The translations under genes and the position numbers were made by a program. Shown here one piece after another: positions 21,340 to 33,356 of a DNA stretch of 64,000 bases (positions are counted from its first letter, which is position 1; every line of letters begins with the position of its first letter). The stretch comes from Cinnamomum chago. Lineage: Eukaryota; Streptophyta; Magnoliopsida; Laurales; Lauraceae. The stretch is taken from contig CP142453.1 in NCBI GenBank assembly GCA_038049695.1, positions 21,802,001 through 21,866,000 on the forward strand, given 5' to 3'. The notes below the pieces were generated by a model. The model saw only the letters and a list, made by a program, of their open reading frames with translations, was not told where the DNA came from and searched no databases.

Positions 21340-22533
21340 ATGCAGAAAAATCGAATATTGGTTTCTCTTACACACCATCTGTCGCCAATACTACCTGTAT
21401 GTTCTTTATCAGCTGCTTCAATTTCCAGCCTCAAAGTAGAGTGGCGGAAGGACCGGCCGTTGGATGGTGCCATCGAGAATGACAAGCAATGGCGTCTCTG
21501 TGCCAAAGTCGTCAAAGAAGTCCTTAATGAACCCGGGCAAGTAATTCCACTCCGGTATCTAGAGAAACGTCGGGAAAGACTCCGTCTTCCCATCAAAATC
21601 AAGACTTTCCTCAATCGAAACCCCGGGCTATTTGATATCTACCTCGATCGGATCAAGCCCAAAACCCAACCTGTACCATTCCTCCGTGCCAGCGACCGGC
21701 TCCAGCGCTTCCTCGAGGAAGAGAAGCAGATAAAAGCTGAGAATGAGCGTTTTCTCGTTTCGAAGTTGTGTAAATTGTTGATGATGTCCAAGGATAAAGT
21801 CCTGAGTGCTGATAAATTGTTCCATGTGAAGAGGGATTTTGGTTTCCCAGATGACTTCTTGTGTAATTTGGTGCCGAAGTACGAGGAGTATTTTCAGTTG
21901 GTGGGTAGTCCTGGTGAGGGAAAATCGTTCTTGCAATTGCGTTCTTGGGAGCCTAAGTTTGCGAAATCTGTCATAGAGATGAGAGCTGAAGAAGAGTCCC
22001 AATTGACTGGGATTCGTGTCCGGCCGAATTTTAACTATCGTCTACCACCTGGTTTTTTTCTGAAAAAGGAGATGAGGGAATGGGTTCGAGATTGGATGGA
22101 GATGCCGTATATCTCACCTTATGAAGATGTGTCGAGTTTGAGTCAGGCATCGCCAGAGATGGAGAAAAGAAATGTGGGTGTTTTTCATGAGCTTCTTTCG
22201 CTTTCAGTTCTGAAGAGGATGCCTGTCCCGACGCTAGGAAAGTTTTGGGAGGAATATCGATTTTCAAATGCGTTTGGGAATACTTTCACAAGGCACTCAG
22301 GGATCTTTTATGTGTCACTGAAAGGGGGGATTAAGACGGCAATGTTGAGGGAAGCATATGATGGGGAGGAACTGATTGATAAGGACCCTTTGCTTGCTAT
22401 TAAAGAGAAGTTTATTGAGTTGTTGGAAGAGGGGTGGCGGGAGCAGGGAGAGAGGATGAGATTGAACAAGGAAAAGATTCAGAAAGAGATGGAGAGATCA
22501 GCTAGCAGGAATGTGGAAGGGGTTGGTTACTAA
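21340..22533 (+). CDS. PORR-domain protein (WTF9-like), predicted organelle intron splicing factor
   Basis: An uninterrupted 397-codon frame with no intron after its ATG. Residues about 30-390 match the plant organelle RNA recognition (PORR, DUF860) family: KVVKEVLNEPGQVIPLRYLE, FLNRNPGLFDIYLDRI, FLVSKLCKLLMMSKDKVLSA, DFGFPDDFLCNLVPKYEEYF, RLPPGFFLKKEMREW, ALKRMPVPTLGKF-like LSVLKRMPVPTLGKF, and HSGIFYVSLKGGIKTAMLRE. Family members such as WTF1 and WTF9 bind group II introns in plastids or mitochondria and aid their splicing. The length and the basic/hydrophobic N-terminus (MQKNRILVSLTHHL) favour a mitochondrial protein of the WTF9 type, but this is inference. The promoter region is a copy of that of SMU2, 14 kb downstream, and the gene may use the copied first exon (20950-20996) as an alternative N-terminus. 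Confidence 0.9.
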   Translation: MQKNRILVSLTHHLSPILPVCSLSAASISSLKVEWRKDRPLDGAIENDKQWRLCAKVVKEVLNEPGQVIPLRYLEKRRERLRLPIKIKTFLNRNPGLFDIYLDRIKPKTQPVPFLRASDRLQRFLEEEKQIKAENERFLVSKLCKLLMMSKDKVLSADKLFHVKRDFGFPDDFLCNLVPKYEEYFQLVGSPGEGKSFLQLRSWEPKFAKSVIEMRAEEESQLTGIRVRPNFNYRLPPGFFLKKEMREWVRDWMEMPYISPYEDVSSLSQASPEMEKRNVGVFHELLSLSVLKRMPVPTLGKFWEEYRFSNAFGNTFTRHSGIFYVSLKGGIKTAMLREAYDGEELIDKDPLLAIKEKFIELLEEGWREQGERMRLNKEKIQKEMERSASRNVEGVGY

Positions 22534-25500
22534 ATTTGCTCTATCTGACCAATAAACTATGAACATATGTAGAAAACTAATCAGATGTTTGATGTGTTTT
22601 GATTTATCTGAAATAAGGAGCATCTTGGGTATTTCAGCAGAATTGGAATTTGGAATGGCCAACTACTTGTAGGTTATTTTCTTTTTCTTCTTCTTTCTTC
22701 TTCTTCTTTTTTCTTTTTTTGGTAAATGCTTGTAGGTTGTGTTTGGAGCACTGGTTTGAATCTTAATTGTAGTAATAGTTCCTGCCTTCCCCAAATTATT
22801 ATTCAGAATGCTCCAGGTATGCATCTTCATGGGCTGGGCTGCTTTGGCGTTTCCCCAAGCCTGGATCATATAGTATTGGGTAAATATTTAGACCCAGACC
22901 AGCCCATTTGCAAACTTCATATGCCAAATTGTGTTAAATATGTCATGCCTGGCTGGGACCTTAAGCAATATTAAAAAATGAAACTACTCTTTTCTTGAAC
23001 GATTAGTGATTCAAGATTTTTGAGGTACTGAAGATGGAAAACCTTTTTTTTTTTGCTTTGGCGGAGAATGCTTCAGTTGCATTATTTAATCAGTATGCAT
23101 GCTCCAGTTGCATGTGGCAGGCAGTGTCCCGTCATGAAAGAGAGAGTATGTTTGGCAGCATGGAATCTCATTAGAACATTTTGCGGTCATTTGGGTGAAT
23201 AAAAATCGAGAGTTTCACATTTCTCTGGAGAAACCTCTTCATACTCTTTCCTTTCCATTTTTGGACAGTTCCAGAGAAACTTATTCTCTCCTGCTTCAAG
23301 AGGAGAAACTGCCAAGAATATTCTAACTCTCAGTGCAAACCAGTCTCTAAATCAATAGAAAAACCAGCGATAATACCAGTTCTACACTCAGGTAGAGATT
23401 CAGATCTCCACAACAAGACGACTCCAAACCAATCTCAACTACAATCAACAAGAGATGAATGACTTCTAGACTTCTAGTGTTGATTAGTGCAATAGTAAGG
23501 AAGGATTATGCAAGACCAGCACGATCAAGCCCAAGGAAGTCAAGATCCAGGCAGGAAGAAAATTGATTTACTTAATTAAGGTAACTGCTTTTCTTATCAT
23601 TTCAAATTCAATTATGGCTTTCATTATCCTTTCTTTTTCATTGTTTTAATTCATAATACTACCCTGCCAGTTGCATGGCATACACTAGGAATAAAACCCA
23701 TGCGCGAGGCAGAAAAGTACAAATAAGCTTTAAAAGGAAAGAGAATAACCTATACAAATAAGTCATAATCAAGTTCAAGAGCCTACAAAATGGACATATC
23801 TTTTATCAAGTGCCCACAGGCCACATTACCTGTACAGGCTGTACATCTATACGATCTTAATTTTCCATCAATAGCCAACAAAACGAACAGGGTTACTGTC
23901 CTTTTGCATCATCAAACAAAATTGTTATGCATTGCCACCAGTTGGGATTTGTTGTGTGTTTGGTTCTATTAATTCTCAGAGCGTACAATGTTAACAAGTG
24001 TGAATTTAGAGACAATCTAATTTCAAACTTCCCAGTACATTATATTCAACTAGGAAATTATCCAATTATGAGAAACTTAAAAAAAGATCCCATTTAGTCA
24101 CTCTTTTTTATGTAAAAGAAAATAGAATTCATCTCACTTGTGACTGCCATATACCAATGCGGAGTGAATTAATCTTTATATAAAGAAGCCAAAAAGGACA
24201 TTCAAGTGCACGAATAAATCTAAATGAAAAATCAAATCCATCTTAGCCGATTTAAAATATGTAAAAATAATGTATAAACATCATATAATGTAAACAATAG
24301 TAACAATTAACTAAAAAGACTTAAAAATAATGGATAAACATCATATAATGTAAAAAACCATAAAAACAAAAAAAAAGACTAGCCTTTTGACCCATCCAAA
24401 TGGACCATACAAACACAAACCCCCTATTGTCATCGAATCCCATGGATTTGAATGGACTGGACCGTTGGATGGAGGGTCAATTTTCGTTGTTTGATATAAA
24501 GCCATTAACTTGTGGACCACGGATGAAGGGGTTAGAGGTATTAGATTGACATAGAATTTGATATCTAGGTTGGCCCCACTTGAATCTTTTGATCCCCTCT
24601 GTCCCATGATCAGTGGGGTCCCACGGTGGGCCTCACTCGATGGTCCTCACTGTAAGACCCGGAGGACCGTCCTCACAGGACCGGAGGTTCATTTCCTTTG
24701 TGGATTGTATGAATTTTCCTTTGTGGATTGAGGTTTCCCTTTGAGTTTCATTTCCTCTCCATGAAAGTCTCTTTGCAACTTTGTTTTTCCGTGCTTCGAC
24801 ACCTTCATCTAGTTCGATTAAACCCTTCCATAGGGTTTGCATCATGTATATATCGAGCAAATTGTTTTCTTAGAGGCATCATAGAGATATGTTTAAACCT
24901 AATAAAGGGGGTTGTAGAACGCATATGCATGAGATGTTTATTTGTCTGGACAATTTTCTCCTGCCCACTGCGCATTGACGCCATCCATAACGTGGGACCT
25001 GGTGAAATTCAGGGTGGTCCCGCTTTTGTTGACGGCTTGGATGCCCACGTGCGGAGGAGAAGAAGTTCCCAATTTCTCTACGTGATACTTTTAACTTAGT
25101 GGAAAACATGTGAGGACTGAAGGATGACATATAAAGTCCTTTATTGGGAAGAAAAGGCAGGCATGATTTTAACAAAGTGGTCATTTAGGAAGACATAATT
25201 ACATCAGATTTCACGGGATAGTCAGTTGAAATTTGACTTTGCCAACTATGCTAATAGTGCATGGTTGTGGCATTCTCCTGCTTAGGGAGAGGTATCGGGA
25301 TCGATGTGCGTGTGACGGCTGCCATATTGGTTTTGGTCTTGCCTAATTCTTAGAGTTTTTTATGATGCAAATAAAAGTGGCCTTTTCATTGAAGGGGTGT
25401 AGAGTGAAGGACTGGGTGGGGATCTAGAGGAGACCATCAAACTCCAAGGATTTAATTTCATAGGGCGAAGTGTGGGCAATCATTTCTCATTGAAAAGTTA

Positions 25501-26054
25501 TATTTTGATGGTGCCTCACTCTGAGCCCCTTTAATAGAAGTCCATTTCCTAGGAAATCCTAGGAATTCCAAAGAATTAGCAAAATGAACCCTACAAGAAT
25601 TGGCATTAGTAAGATTATCTTTCAGTATTTCACCTCATTGGAAAACTAATTTTAAGTTTATCATGGAAGCTTGACATCATCTCAATTGGCCCAAGCCTTG
25701 GAAGCTTCAGTTCTGCATGAATGAGATTAAGGCTTTGGCTTCTCTTCTTTTGGTGGAGTTTAAGCATCAGCTTAGGTCAACAAGTGGTTTGGCCTATACC
25801 TTAGCTAAACAAGGGGTTGTTAGGTTTTTCCTGGGGAAGGTCTCTATAATTAATTATCTTGTGGGTTGTAAGTCTTTTATACCCAAGGTGTCCTTGAAAT
25901 TGATGATGTATAGGGTTGCTTGAATCTTAATAAAATCCTCACAATTGCTTCTTTTAAAATAATCTAAAGCTTAAAAGTTCGTCTTGGAAAAAGTGATCTT
26001 AATGAGTTGCACCTGAATATGAAACATATGACTCCAAAATACAACTCCATGCCA
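22534..26054. other. Intergenic region between PORR and GDSL genes
   Basis: No intact gene is seen. A pyrimidine tract lies at 22677-22719. The stretch 24335-24700 has GGACCGTTGGATGG-type motifs common in plant dispersed repeats, but I could not resolve its ends. The stretch 23040-24330 is unremarkable AT-rich sequence. Confidence 0.4.
25640..25925 (+). pseudogene. Possible LINE RNase H remnant
   Basis: A plus-strand frame contains LLLVEFKHQLRSTSGLAYTLAKQGVVRFFLG, which resembles the C-terminal end of the RNase H domain of plant L1-type LINEs (...ANGLADALAKxGV...). Only this short end is recognisable and stops surround it, so the call is tentative. Confidence 0.4.
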
Positions 26055-29000
26055 CTAGGCAAAGGTGTTTGAACCAACATCATTTGGATTATCGACAATG
26101 TCTGCAATGGTGAGATTCTCGTTGCTGTAGAAGAGGTCCTCTAGGTTATATGGCCCTACGGAGAATGGTGGTCCGCTCCAAAGTGCCTTTGCAAATTGCT
26201 CGTGGATCCTTTCTGTTGGATGGAAAGAATCCCACCATACATAATCTCCGGCTTTGTCACATACCTTGTAATCACTCACTGCCTTTTTCCCTCCACAACT
26301 GAAGACACCCCCATAGGGTCCTGTCCCACAACAGGCATTGACCCCATCCTTGAAATCTTCAACATCAAATTAGCAAAGTCTTCCATTAATATACTCAGTT
26401 TTTATCAGCAAACAAGAGATTAGAATAAAGCAGCAAAACAAAATACAAGATATATGACCGATCACCATAGAACATGGTAATGAGTACAGCGTATAAATGT
26501 GATGATAATGTTGTTGTTAAGGTGTTGCATCCAGTTTCCTTGAAATTAAGGATTCAAAAGAAGCAGCTATAAGAGAGGCATTAGAAAATTTTAAAGTTTT
26601 TTTCTGGTCAATTAATAGTGGAGAGCGACTCACCAAATGCCACAATGTCAGATTTCAAATGCTGTGATGTGCCCTTGGAGATTTATTACAAATGAGATGA
26701 AGGAAAGCTACAATAGTGGTGGTGATTTTTGGGTATATTTTGAGAAGTGAAAATGAGAAAGCGGATGCACCGATGCATACTTTAAGAAGTGTAAATGAGA
26801 ATTTGGAAACAATAAATTGATAGCATTGATATTTGATATGTATATGTGGCTCATGTTGTAATATTTCTTTTCTTTTCTGTTCCTTTGTTTTGTATGTATC
26901 TTATACTGAGTGAGCCTTTTGTACTTTCTTTTCTTTCTCGTGAAATTTACTGTTTCTGTTTGAGAGATAACTAATTACGTTATATTTATATTTTATATTT
27001 TACTGTTAGAAAGAAAAAGGAAAGTAGGAAACAGTTGCAGTTTTTTTTTTTTTTTTTGGGGGGGGGGGGAGGGGGTGGTGCTTAAGAATTTTGTGGTCTG
27101 AGCTTTAGCAGGCACTGATTCTCTACTTATGGGGCCATAATTAAGCCACCTAGATCGTTAGCTTGATTGCACCATTACTAACGAGGGGTTTTCTATAGAG
27201 TGTCACAGATGTTCTTGCTATTTAGTGGTTTATAAGTGGACAGGCAAACAGTTTAGGGAACTATGTGACAAAAATGAACAGGCCCTCAAATTGAGAATTC
27301 TAGAGAGAGAGAGAGGCTTGCAGTAGTACCATATTTATCTGGGTGGTGCATTCTGTCATTGAGCCAATTGTAAAAATTGGAATTGGAGTATTTGAAGCCT
27401 TTTAAGATATGTTCCAGGTTGGTGAGAACAGCTGAGAGTGCATTGTTATGTGCTAGTGCTAGCGCTGATGCTTCTTCGAGACAACCCCCTTCAGCATTGG
27501 TGTTTAAGGCTCTTAGTGCAGGTAAGCAACCCAAAGGAGACAAGCTTAGAAATCCAAACTTCCTGCCTCCCTTTTGGTATAGTACCTACTACCACATAAC
27601 AAAGCCATATGACTGAGAGTACTTAGAATTAGTTACTCTTTTTTTTTTCAGATTAAAAAATATTGAGATTTCAGTGAATCAATTCATGCAAATGCAAGCT
27701 ATTACAGATTATGAATGATGCACTACACAAAAATAGAGCAGTGTGAGATCACTTACAAAATGCACAGTACCAAACATCAGCAACGTTGCATAGTTAGAAT
27801 TTAGAAATTCAACACTGAGTTTTTTTTTTCTTTTTAAATTTTCCTAATAGTTTTAGGATATTTACTTGATCATTTCCATACATTTATATACTCAATTTAT
27901 GAAACTGTCGATTCTATTTTTTTCTTGTATATAAATATTGAAAGTATTTACCTGCACACCAGTTCAGATAACTATATGCATAGCCGCCCTCCACTCTGTC
28001 TTTCCCCAAGGAAAAAAGGAAAAAACATGCACACACAGAGAAGGAAAAGGGGAGAAAATGAAGAAGAAATGGAAGACAGAAAAAAAAAAATCCTGGCAGT
28101 CTCTCTGAGGTGTCAAATGATATTGGTGTTACTACCCACTGGACACCCCATTTTTTGCAGCTGATTTTGGGGCCTTAAATTAGATATCTATGATAATTTG
28201 ATAAGGCTAGTTTTTGGAACTTCCCTAATCCATGAAAGTCCCCTTGTCGTCTTCCCTTGCCTTAGTGATTGGCATCCATTTAGGGGGATCCCTTGAGGTG
28301 GTTTGCATATAAGTGATTTTCCAATTGGTTTTGTGAGAAAATTCTTCAGGTGTACAGGCTAAAAACTAACTTCAATCCCAGGTTTCATGCACCCTATATC
28401 TACTATGAATAGTGGGGCTCACGTGTCATTGGCTGTACCCTCACATGCACACACTATCCCCATAAATTGGTACTCACCTTAATCTGATATGATCAACCAT
28501 TGTTCATATTAGACTGAACCAAAGGAAATATTGTTCTCAGGGAACCACTGAGTTTTGATGCCCTAAAACCGTTGATTGGAGGGGTATTTGGCCCTTTCCT
28601 AGTCCAATGAAACTGAATGGTATCATGAGGGAACCGGTTCCTTAATTTAAAGTAAAGAAGTTATTGCTGAATTTCACACTAATTTGAACTCATCGAACCT
28701 GTGTTTAATGTTGAATGAAACTTTAAGAAATGGCATATCTGAAAATACATTCTATGGGCAGATTAGTCATTTTATGTTTCATTAACACAGTTTTTAATTT
28801 TTTTTACTCATGTATTTCTGTATTGTTCAGTATTGAGAGATATAGGAGCTTTTAGAAACATAATTTATAGGATCAGTAGTGGCACTTCTTTAATCATTGA
28901 GCAGAAGAAAGATATTTTGGAATCTTCTCCTATGTTTGGATTTCACTTCTGAATACTTTGTTGACATTGAGATTTTTGAAGAATCTGAGCATTCATTTCT

Positions 29001-31045
29001 TTTTTCCAAATTAATAGAACCCAAAATTGTATTTACAGTGACATTACTTGCAAGCACAACACATTTCAGTATTGAGATATTAAGCCATGAAAGAAAAAGG
29101 CTCACCTGGATTGCTTGCGTTAGGTTTCCTATAACCATGCTGATGTACTGTTCTGGAGGGAACAATTCTTGCATTTTAGGATTCCCCAAGTAGCCACCCA
29201 TGTAATCGTTACTTCCAATACTGATGAAATAGACGGCTTCTGATATCAGTTCCCTTGCTTGCACATCTCCCAGCTTTTCTGTTAATGAGTTTTGCACCTC
29301 TTCAAAGTATTTGAGTTGTTTCTGAAGGTCAATAGCCTGAAAATAACAAAGCCCATTTATTTATTTATTTAACAGCTGAAGGATCATTGACTTTAATTAA
29401 TGAACAGAAGTTCAATAAATCAAGAATAGAGCATGATTTCTTCTGTTGGAACTCATCTTTACATGTTTAGATGGCATTTAGTTGCTCTATGAATTTAATT
29501 TGATTATTTTATGTTGTGCAATGAAGTGGTCAGACTATTGTGTTACCATAATTTGTGTAGCGAAGATCTGGCAGCTCTCGATGCAGTTAATTACTTTTGA
29601 ATATTAACTTTGACTCAAAAGAAAGGCAGGTGCAATTTGAGGGCCACATCCTCATTATGATCACTCAGGGATGTCTCCAAAATTTTGTCTTATCAAACTA
29701 GACTATGTTTGCAAAAACAACGGTAAATAGAGCAGTGTTGCAGTTTGTTACTATCGTTACATGGTCTCTCTGTGTGCATGTGCGCGCACGTGTGGCTGGG
29801 GCATTTGCTCTTGCTTTCCTATTCCTTTTAGTATATTTTCACGATACTTGATTGAATACATGTTTTTGAATGGCGTGATAATTGATTGCATAAGGTACAG
29901 TGGAGTTAGTTCCCACGTAAATTACAAAATTGTTTGATTATTATGAAAGGAAGATGAAAATCACTAACCTGGCCTTGATTTGTTTCAGGAAGAACACCTG
30001 CTCCGCCAGATGCGAAGTTAGCGCCATTTAGAAATTCGGCAGATGGTTGTAGAAATGGAGGTATTAATGGAAGTTTTGCATATTCAGCTGTGCATCAATA
30101 GAGGGGAAAAAAGTTCATTAATGTTAAGATTGAGCTGACATCCTCCTTATCCTTACAGAAATACGGCTTGTTTTTCCTACTAGCATTGTAGGGACAATGA
30201 GGGGATGTAGTTTTGGTCTCTTGAGCTCATAACAAGGGCATCTTTGTCATCATGGATGCATAGAAGTATTGAGATATACATGTCTGTGAAACCAAGATGC
30301 CAACATTACTCAACCATAAGGGAGACATTGTTTACAATTAATGAAATGCTAATAAAATCATAAAATTGTATTCATCATATCTTTTTAAATGCAATATGCA
30401 GAATTTGAAATGTGGGTGGACATTATAACCATAATAGATTGTATGTCCTTGAGTGGAGCAGGGGTGGGGTGCGTCAAATTTGGTGTGAATCAAATCGTAC
30501 TTGACTTAGGTTTGAAGCCCCCAAAGCAAGATGGTATTTGAAGTGTCCAGTTTTTTCATCATTCAATCCTATATCAGATGAGCCTGAACAAGGTCAAATT
30601 TGGGTGTAGTGATTGTTGGTGGGACTGGATGCATCATAGTTGGGCCCTAGGTATGAGATCCTCGTGGGTGCTTAAGACAGTGTGGTGCAGGCTACACTCA
30701 GATAAAAAAGGAACTGGATGATGAGCAAGTACATGGAATTAAAAAAAAGAAGGTTCTAATCTGCATTTCATATTTACCAATAAAATCAACAATAACACGT
30801 CCATCAGTGAAGCGTCCAGTGGGGCCTTTGAAGAAACCATTTTGCCCGTATGGTGGGTAATTTGCTTGGTTTTCTGGGATTGTTTGGATGTAATTGTTGT
30901 TGCCAGGATCCACCGTTGAGTCGCCGAATATGAACAAGGCAGGGGTCTTTCTTGACAAGCTCAAATCTGCCCAGGAGCTAATTGCTTTGCTGAAGATGAT
31001 GGCGAGGATGAAGAAGTGGAAATGTGAACTCATTAGCCTTGCCAT
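26055..31045 (-). CDS. GDSL esterase/lipase (GLIP-type), 5 exons, complete
   Basis: Exons on the minus strand: 31045-30778, 30087-29969, 29336-29106, 27585-27330 and 26356-26055. All junctions are GT-AG and keep frame, giving 391 aa, usual for plant GDSL lipases. Residues 1-26 form a signal peptide (hydrophobic FFILAIIF core), pointing to secretion or the cell wall. Block I is [14 protein letters not shown] with nucleophile Ser43. The block II glycine lies in NFASGGAG (113-120), block III is SIGSNDY with Asn172, and block V is [10 protein letters not shown] with Asp334 and His337. A complete SGNH catalytic set is therefore present. The enzyme is expected to hydrolyse ester bonds in lipids or acylated cell-wall components, but the natural substrate cannot be read from sequence. 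A TATA box lies at 31080-31087. Introns 3 (1.5 kb) and 4 (1.0 kb) hold no recognised gene. Confidence 0.96.
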
Positions 31046-31079
31046 TTTAGTTTCAAGGATTCACTGGACTGGGTGGGAC

Positions 31080-31087
31080 TTATATAA
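31080..31087 (-). promoter_or_regulatory. TATA box of the GDSL lipase gene
   Basis: On the minus strand TTATATAAGT lies 35-43 bases upstream of the ATG at 31045. This leaves a very short leader, or indicates transcription starting close to the ATG. Confidence 0.6.
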
Positions 31088-31787
31088 CAATCCAAATGCT
31101 AGAATGGGCGGTTTTCTCAAAGAAAGCGGCTAATTTGTTTCATCGAGCTACACAGCCTATAAAGACTCAGTTATGTGAAATAAACTCTATGTATCACGAC
31201 CAGTAGTTTTGCCCTCAGAGAATAAGACATGGGGCTTTGTTTTCATCGCCAAGTAGACTTGAAGATGTCAATCTGTCCTTGGATTCCTCATAGTTTGTTT
31301 TTTCTTTTCAGATGACGGGTATACAGGACCTCTTACTATTATATATTTAATGAAGAGCAGGCAGGGAGTGTGGGTTTCAAGTTGGCCAGAAAACCAGGTA
31401 CAGATCGTTTTCATATTATTGCTATACTGGATAAATAGAACCTTTCCCAAGAAATGCTTATAATTGTGATTGAACATCTCCCAAGGCCAATAAATGAGAT
31501 TCAAGTCGCTTTTTCTAACGAGCCCTCGTTTAGATTGATTTTGGTTTTAATCAGAAATCAGGATTGACACACTGGGTTTAAGTTTGACCCCATCGGAGAA
31601 GGACCTCCAAAATATATTTAGTGTTCTTGTATTAATGATGAGCAACAAGATATTAAATTTTTGTGGATTTTGAGAAAATTTGTAAAAACATCCATGCACG
31701 TAAAATTGATGTAATCATTTACATACGTTAAAATGGTGATTTTGACAAATAAAGTAATGTATTTCATGTGTATAATATTAGTGTCTA

Positions 31788-32042
31788 TATATATATAGAG
31801 AGAGAGCAACGAGAGAGGGAGAGCTATTAGCGAGAAAGAGAGGGAGAGCTCGACGAGATCGGGAGAGATGAAAAATCGCACGAAGATAAAAGGGGGAAAT
31901 GAAAGGTGCACGAAGATGAAGGGGAGAAATGAAAGGTGTAAATGAGAAGCGCGGGCCCATGTTTTCATTTTGTTTGCTTTTCTCTGTTCTGCCCAAGCCA
32001 CACGAGCAACTCGCACGCGGCAGCTCAGGAGAGCTAATCCCC

Positions 32043-32106
<64 letters not shown>
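31788..32106. repeat. TA/GA-flanked inverted segment
   Basis: This begins TATATATAGAGAGAGAGC and ends in a (TC)n(TA)n tract (32041-32106). Facing GAGAGCTATTAGC and GAGAGCTAATCC motifs give a weak inverted repeat. The inside has short repeats of GGGGAAATGAAAGGTGCACG type. No gene. The long frames seen here come from microsatellite. Confidence 0.5.
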
Positions 32107-32108
<2 letters not shown>

Positions 32109-32221
32109 GAGATGCTCCTATGAGAGATAGGAGTGGGGGCATTTACATTTAAGTAGTTGGCATTGGATATGGATGTGAGGGCCGCCACCTTATCTCTCAT
32201 AGTAAGGTAAGAGCATCTCCC
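32107..32221. mobile_element. Small MITE (115 bp) in TA tract
   Basis: Starts GGGAGATGCTCCTATGAGAG and ends with the facing CTCTCATAGTAAGGTAAGAG plus CATCTCCC. (TA)n lies on both sides. A further half copy, GAGCATCTCC, follows at 32227-32236. Confidence 0.7.
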
Positions 32222-32247
32222 ATATGAGCATCTCCATATATATATAT

Positions 32248-32623
32248 GGGGTCAGCTCTCCTAAGCTCAAGCTTAGGATAAGGTAAGCTCAAGTGTGTGG
32301 TGGGGCCCACCTGGGGATCCACATGGGGATAGGGGTAGGGGGGATTTCAAGAACTTCATGGGATCTTCCTTTCTACAAAAAATCAGCCCCAAATGCAATT
32401 TCTATCATCTCCATATGGGCCCAAAAGTTTAATGGTCAACGGTCCATTTGGATTGATATATAGTTGATCCAACAGTCGAGTAAATTCGGATCTGACCGAA
32501 ACTTAGTGGACATGTTCAATTTAGGGAAGTCATGTATTTGGTCCATTTGGATGGACCAAAGGTGGGCCCCACAAGCATGAGCTTAAATTTTTTTTTCTTA
32601 AGCTTGAGCTTAGGAGAGCCTTG

Positions 32624-32626
<3 letters not shown>
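32248..32626. mobile_element. MITE (about 380 bp) in TA tract
   Basis: Terminal inverted repeats are CTCTCCTAAGCTCAAGCTTA (from 32256) and the facing TAAGCTTGAGCTTAGGAGAG (32599-32618). It is flanked by (TA)n at 32236-32247 and 32626-32659. No coding capacity. Confidence 0.8.
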
Positions 32627-32659
<33 letters not shown>

Positions 32660-32662
<3 letters not shown>

Positions 32663-32915
32663 CAGGGCTCTCTTGGGCTGAGGCTTAGCTTATTCTAAAA
32701 TGGAATTGTGCTGGTCTTACAAATTCAAGTTGATTATATCTATTTTTTGCATGATGAAACTTGAAAATCTAGTTTTGATTGGATTTATATTGATTTTGAA
32801 GACGATCTTGATGTAAAAAACAACAATAATCGACTTTGATTTGTAAGACCAGCACTATTCCATCTTACGATAAGTTAAGTTCCAATTTAGGAGAGTTGAC
32901 TTCTATATATATGCG
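32660..32915. mobile_element. Long-TIR MITE (about 255 bp) in TA tract
   Basis: The two halves are inverted copies over about 80 bp. AATTGTGCTGGTCTTACAAA (from about 32704) faces TTTGTAAGACCAGCACTATT near 32850, and the ends carry CTCTCTTGGG and CCAATTTAGGAGAG. The transcript would fold into a near-complete hairpin. (TA)n borders both ends. Confidence 0.8.
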
Positions 32916-33356
32916 CTAATATTATATACATGAAATACATTACTTTATTTGTCAAAATCACCATTTTGATATAAGTAAATGAGTACATCAATTTTACGTG
33001 TATGGATGTTTTGGATTTTTTACAAATTTTCTCAAAATCCACAAAAAATTAATATCTTGATGCTCATCATTAATACAAGAACACTAAATATATTTTGGAG
33101 GCCCTTCTTCGTTGGGGTCAAACTTAAATCCCGTGTCAATCCTGATTTCTGAATAAAACCCAAAATCAATGTATGAGCGCTCGGATAGAAAAAAGCGACT
33201 TGAGCCTCATTTATTGGCTTTGGGAGATGTTCAATCACATTTATAAGCATTTCTTGCGAGATGTTCTATTTATCCTGTATAGCAATAATATGAAAACGAT
33301 TTGTATATGTAACGTTTACACGTGTTCCCTGTGCAAAAGTCAAATGAGCACTGTAT

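Larger units (their letters stand above)
31400..33305. repeat. Large inverted repeat with arms of about 390 bp and an element-filled centre
   Basis: The left arm (about 31400-31790) and the right arm (about 32915-33305) are reverse complements at roughly 90% by eye. Shared stretches include AATACATTACTTTATTTGTC, CAAGAACACTAAATATATTT and TATAGCAATAATATGAAAAC. The inner ends of both arms run into TA microsatellite (CTATATATATATAG on the left, TTCTATATATATG on the right). The 1.1-kb centre is a series of shorter elements separated by (TA)n tracts. Confidence 0.9.

Noticed and set aside
31618-32142. 174-codon minus-strand frame with Ile-Tyr and Arg-Glu repeats
   Set aside because: The repeats are TA and GA microsatellite, and the rest crosses several MITE boundaries.
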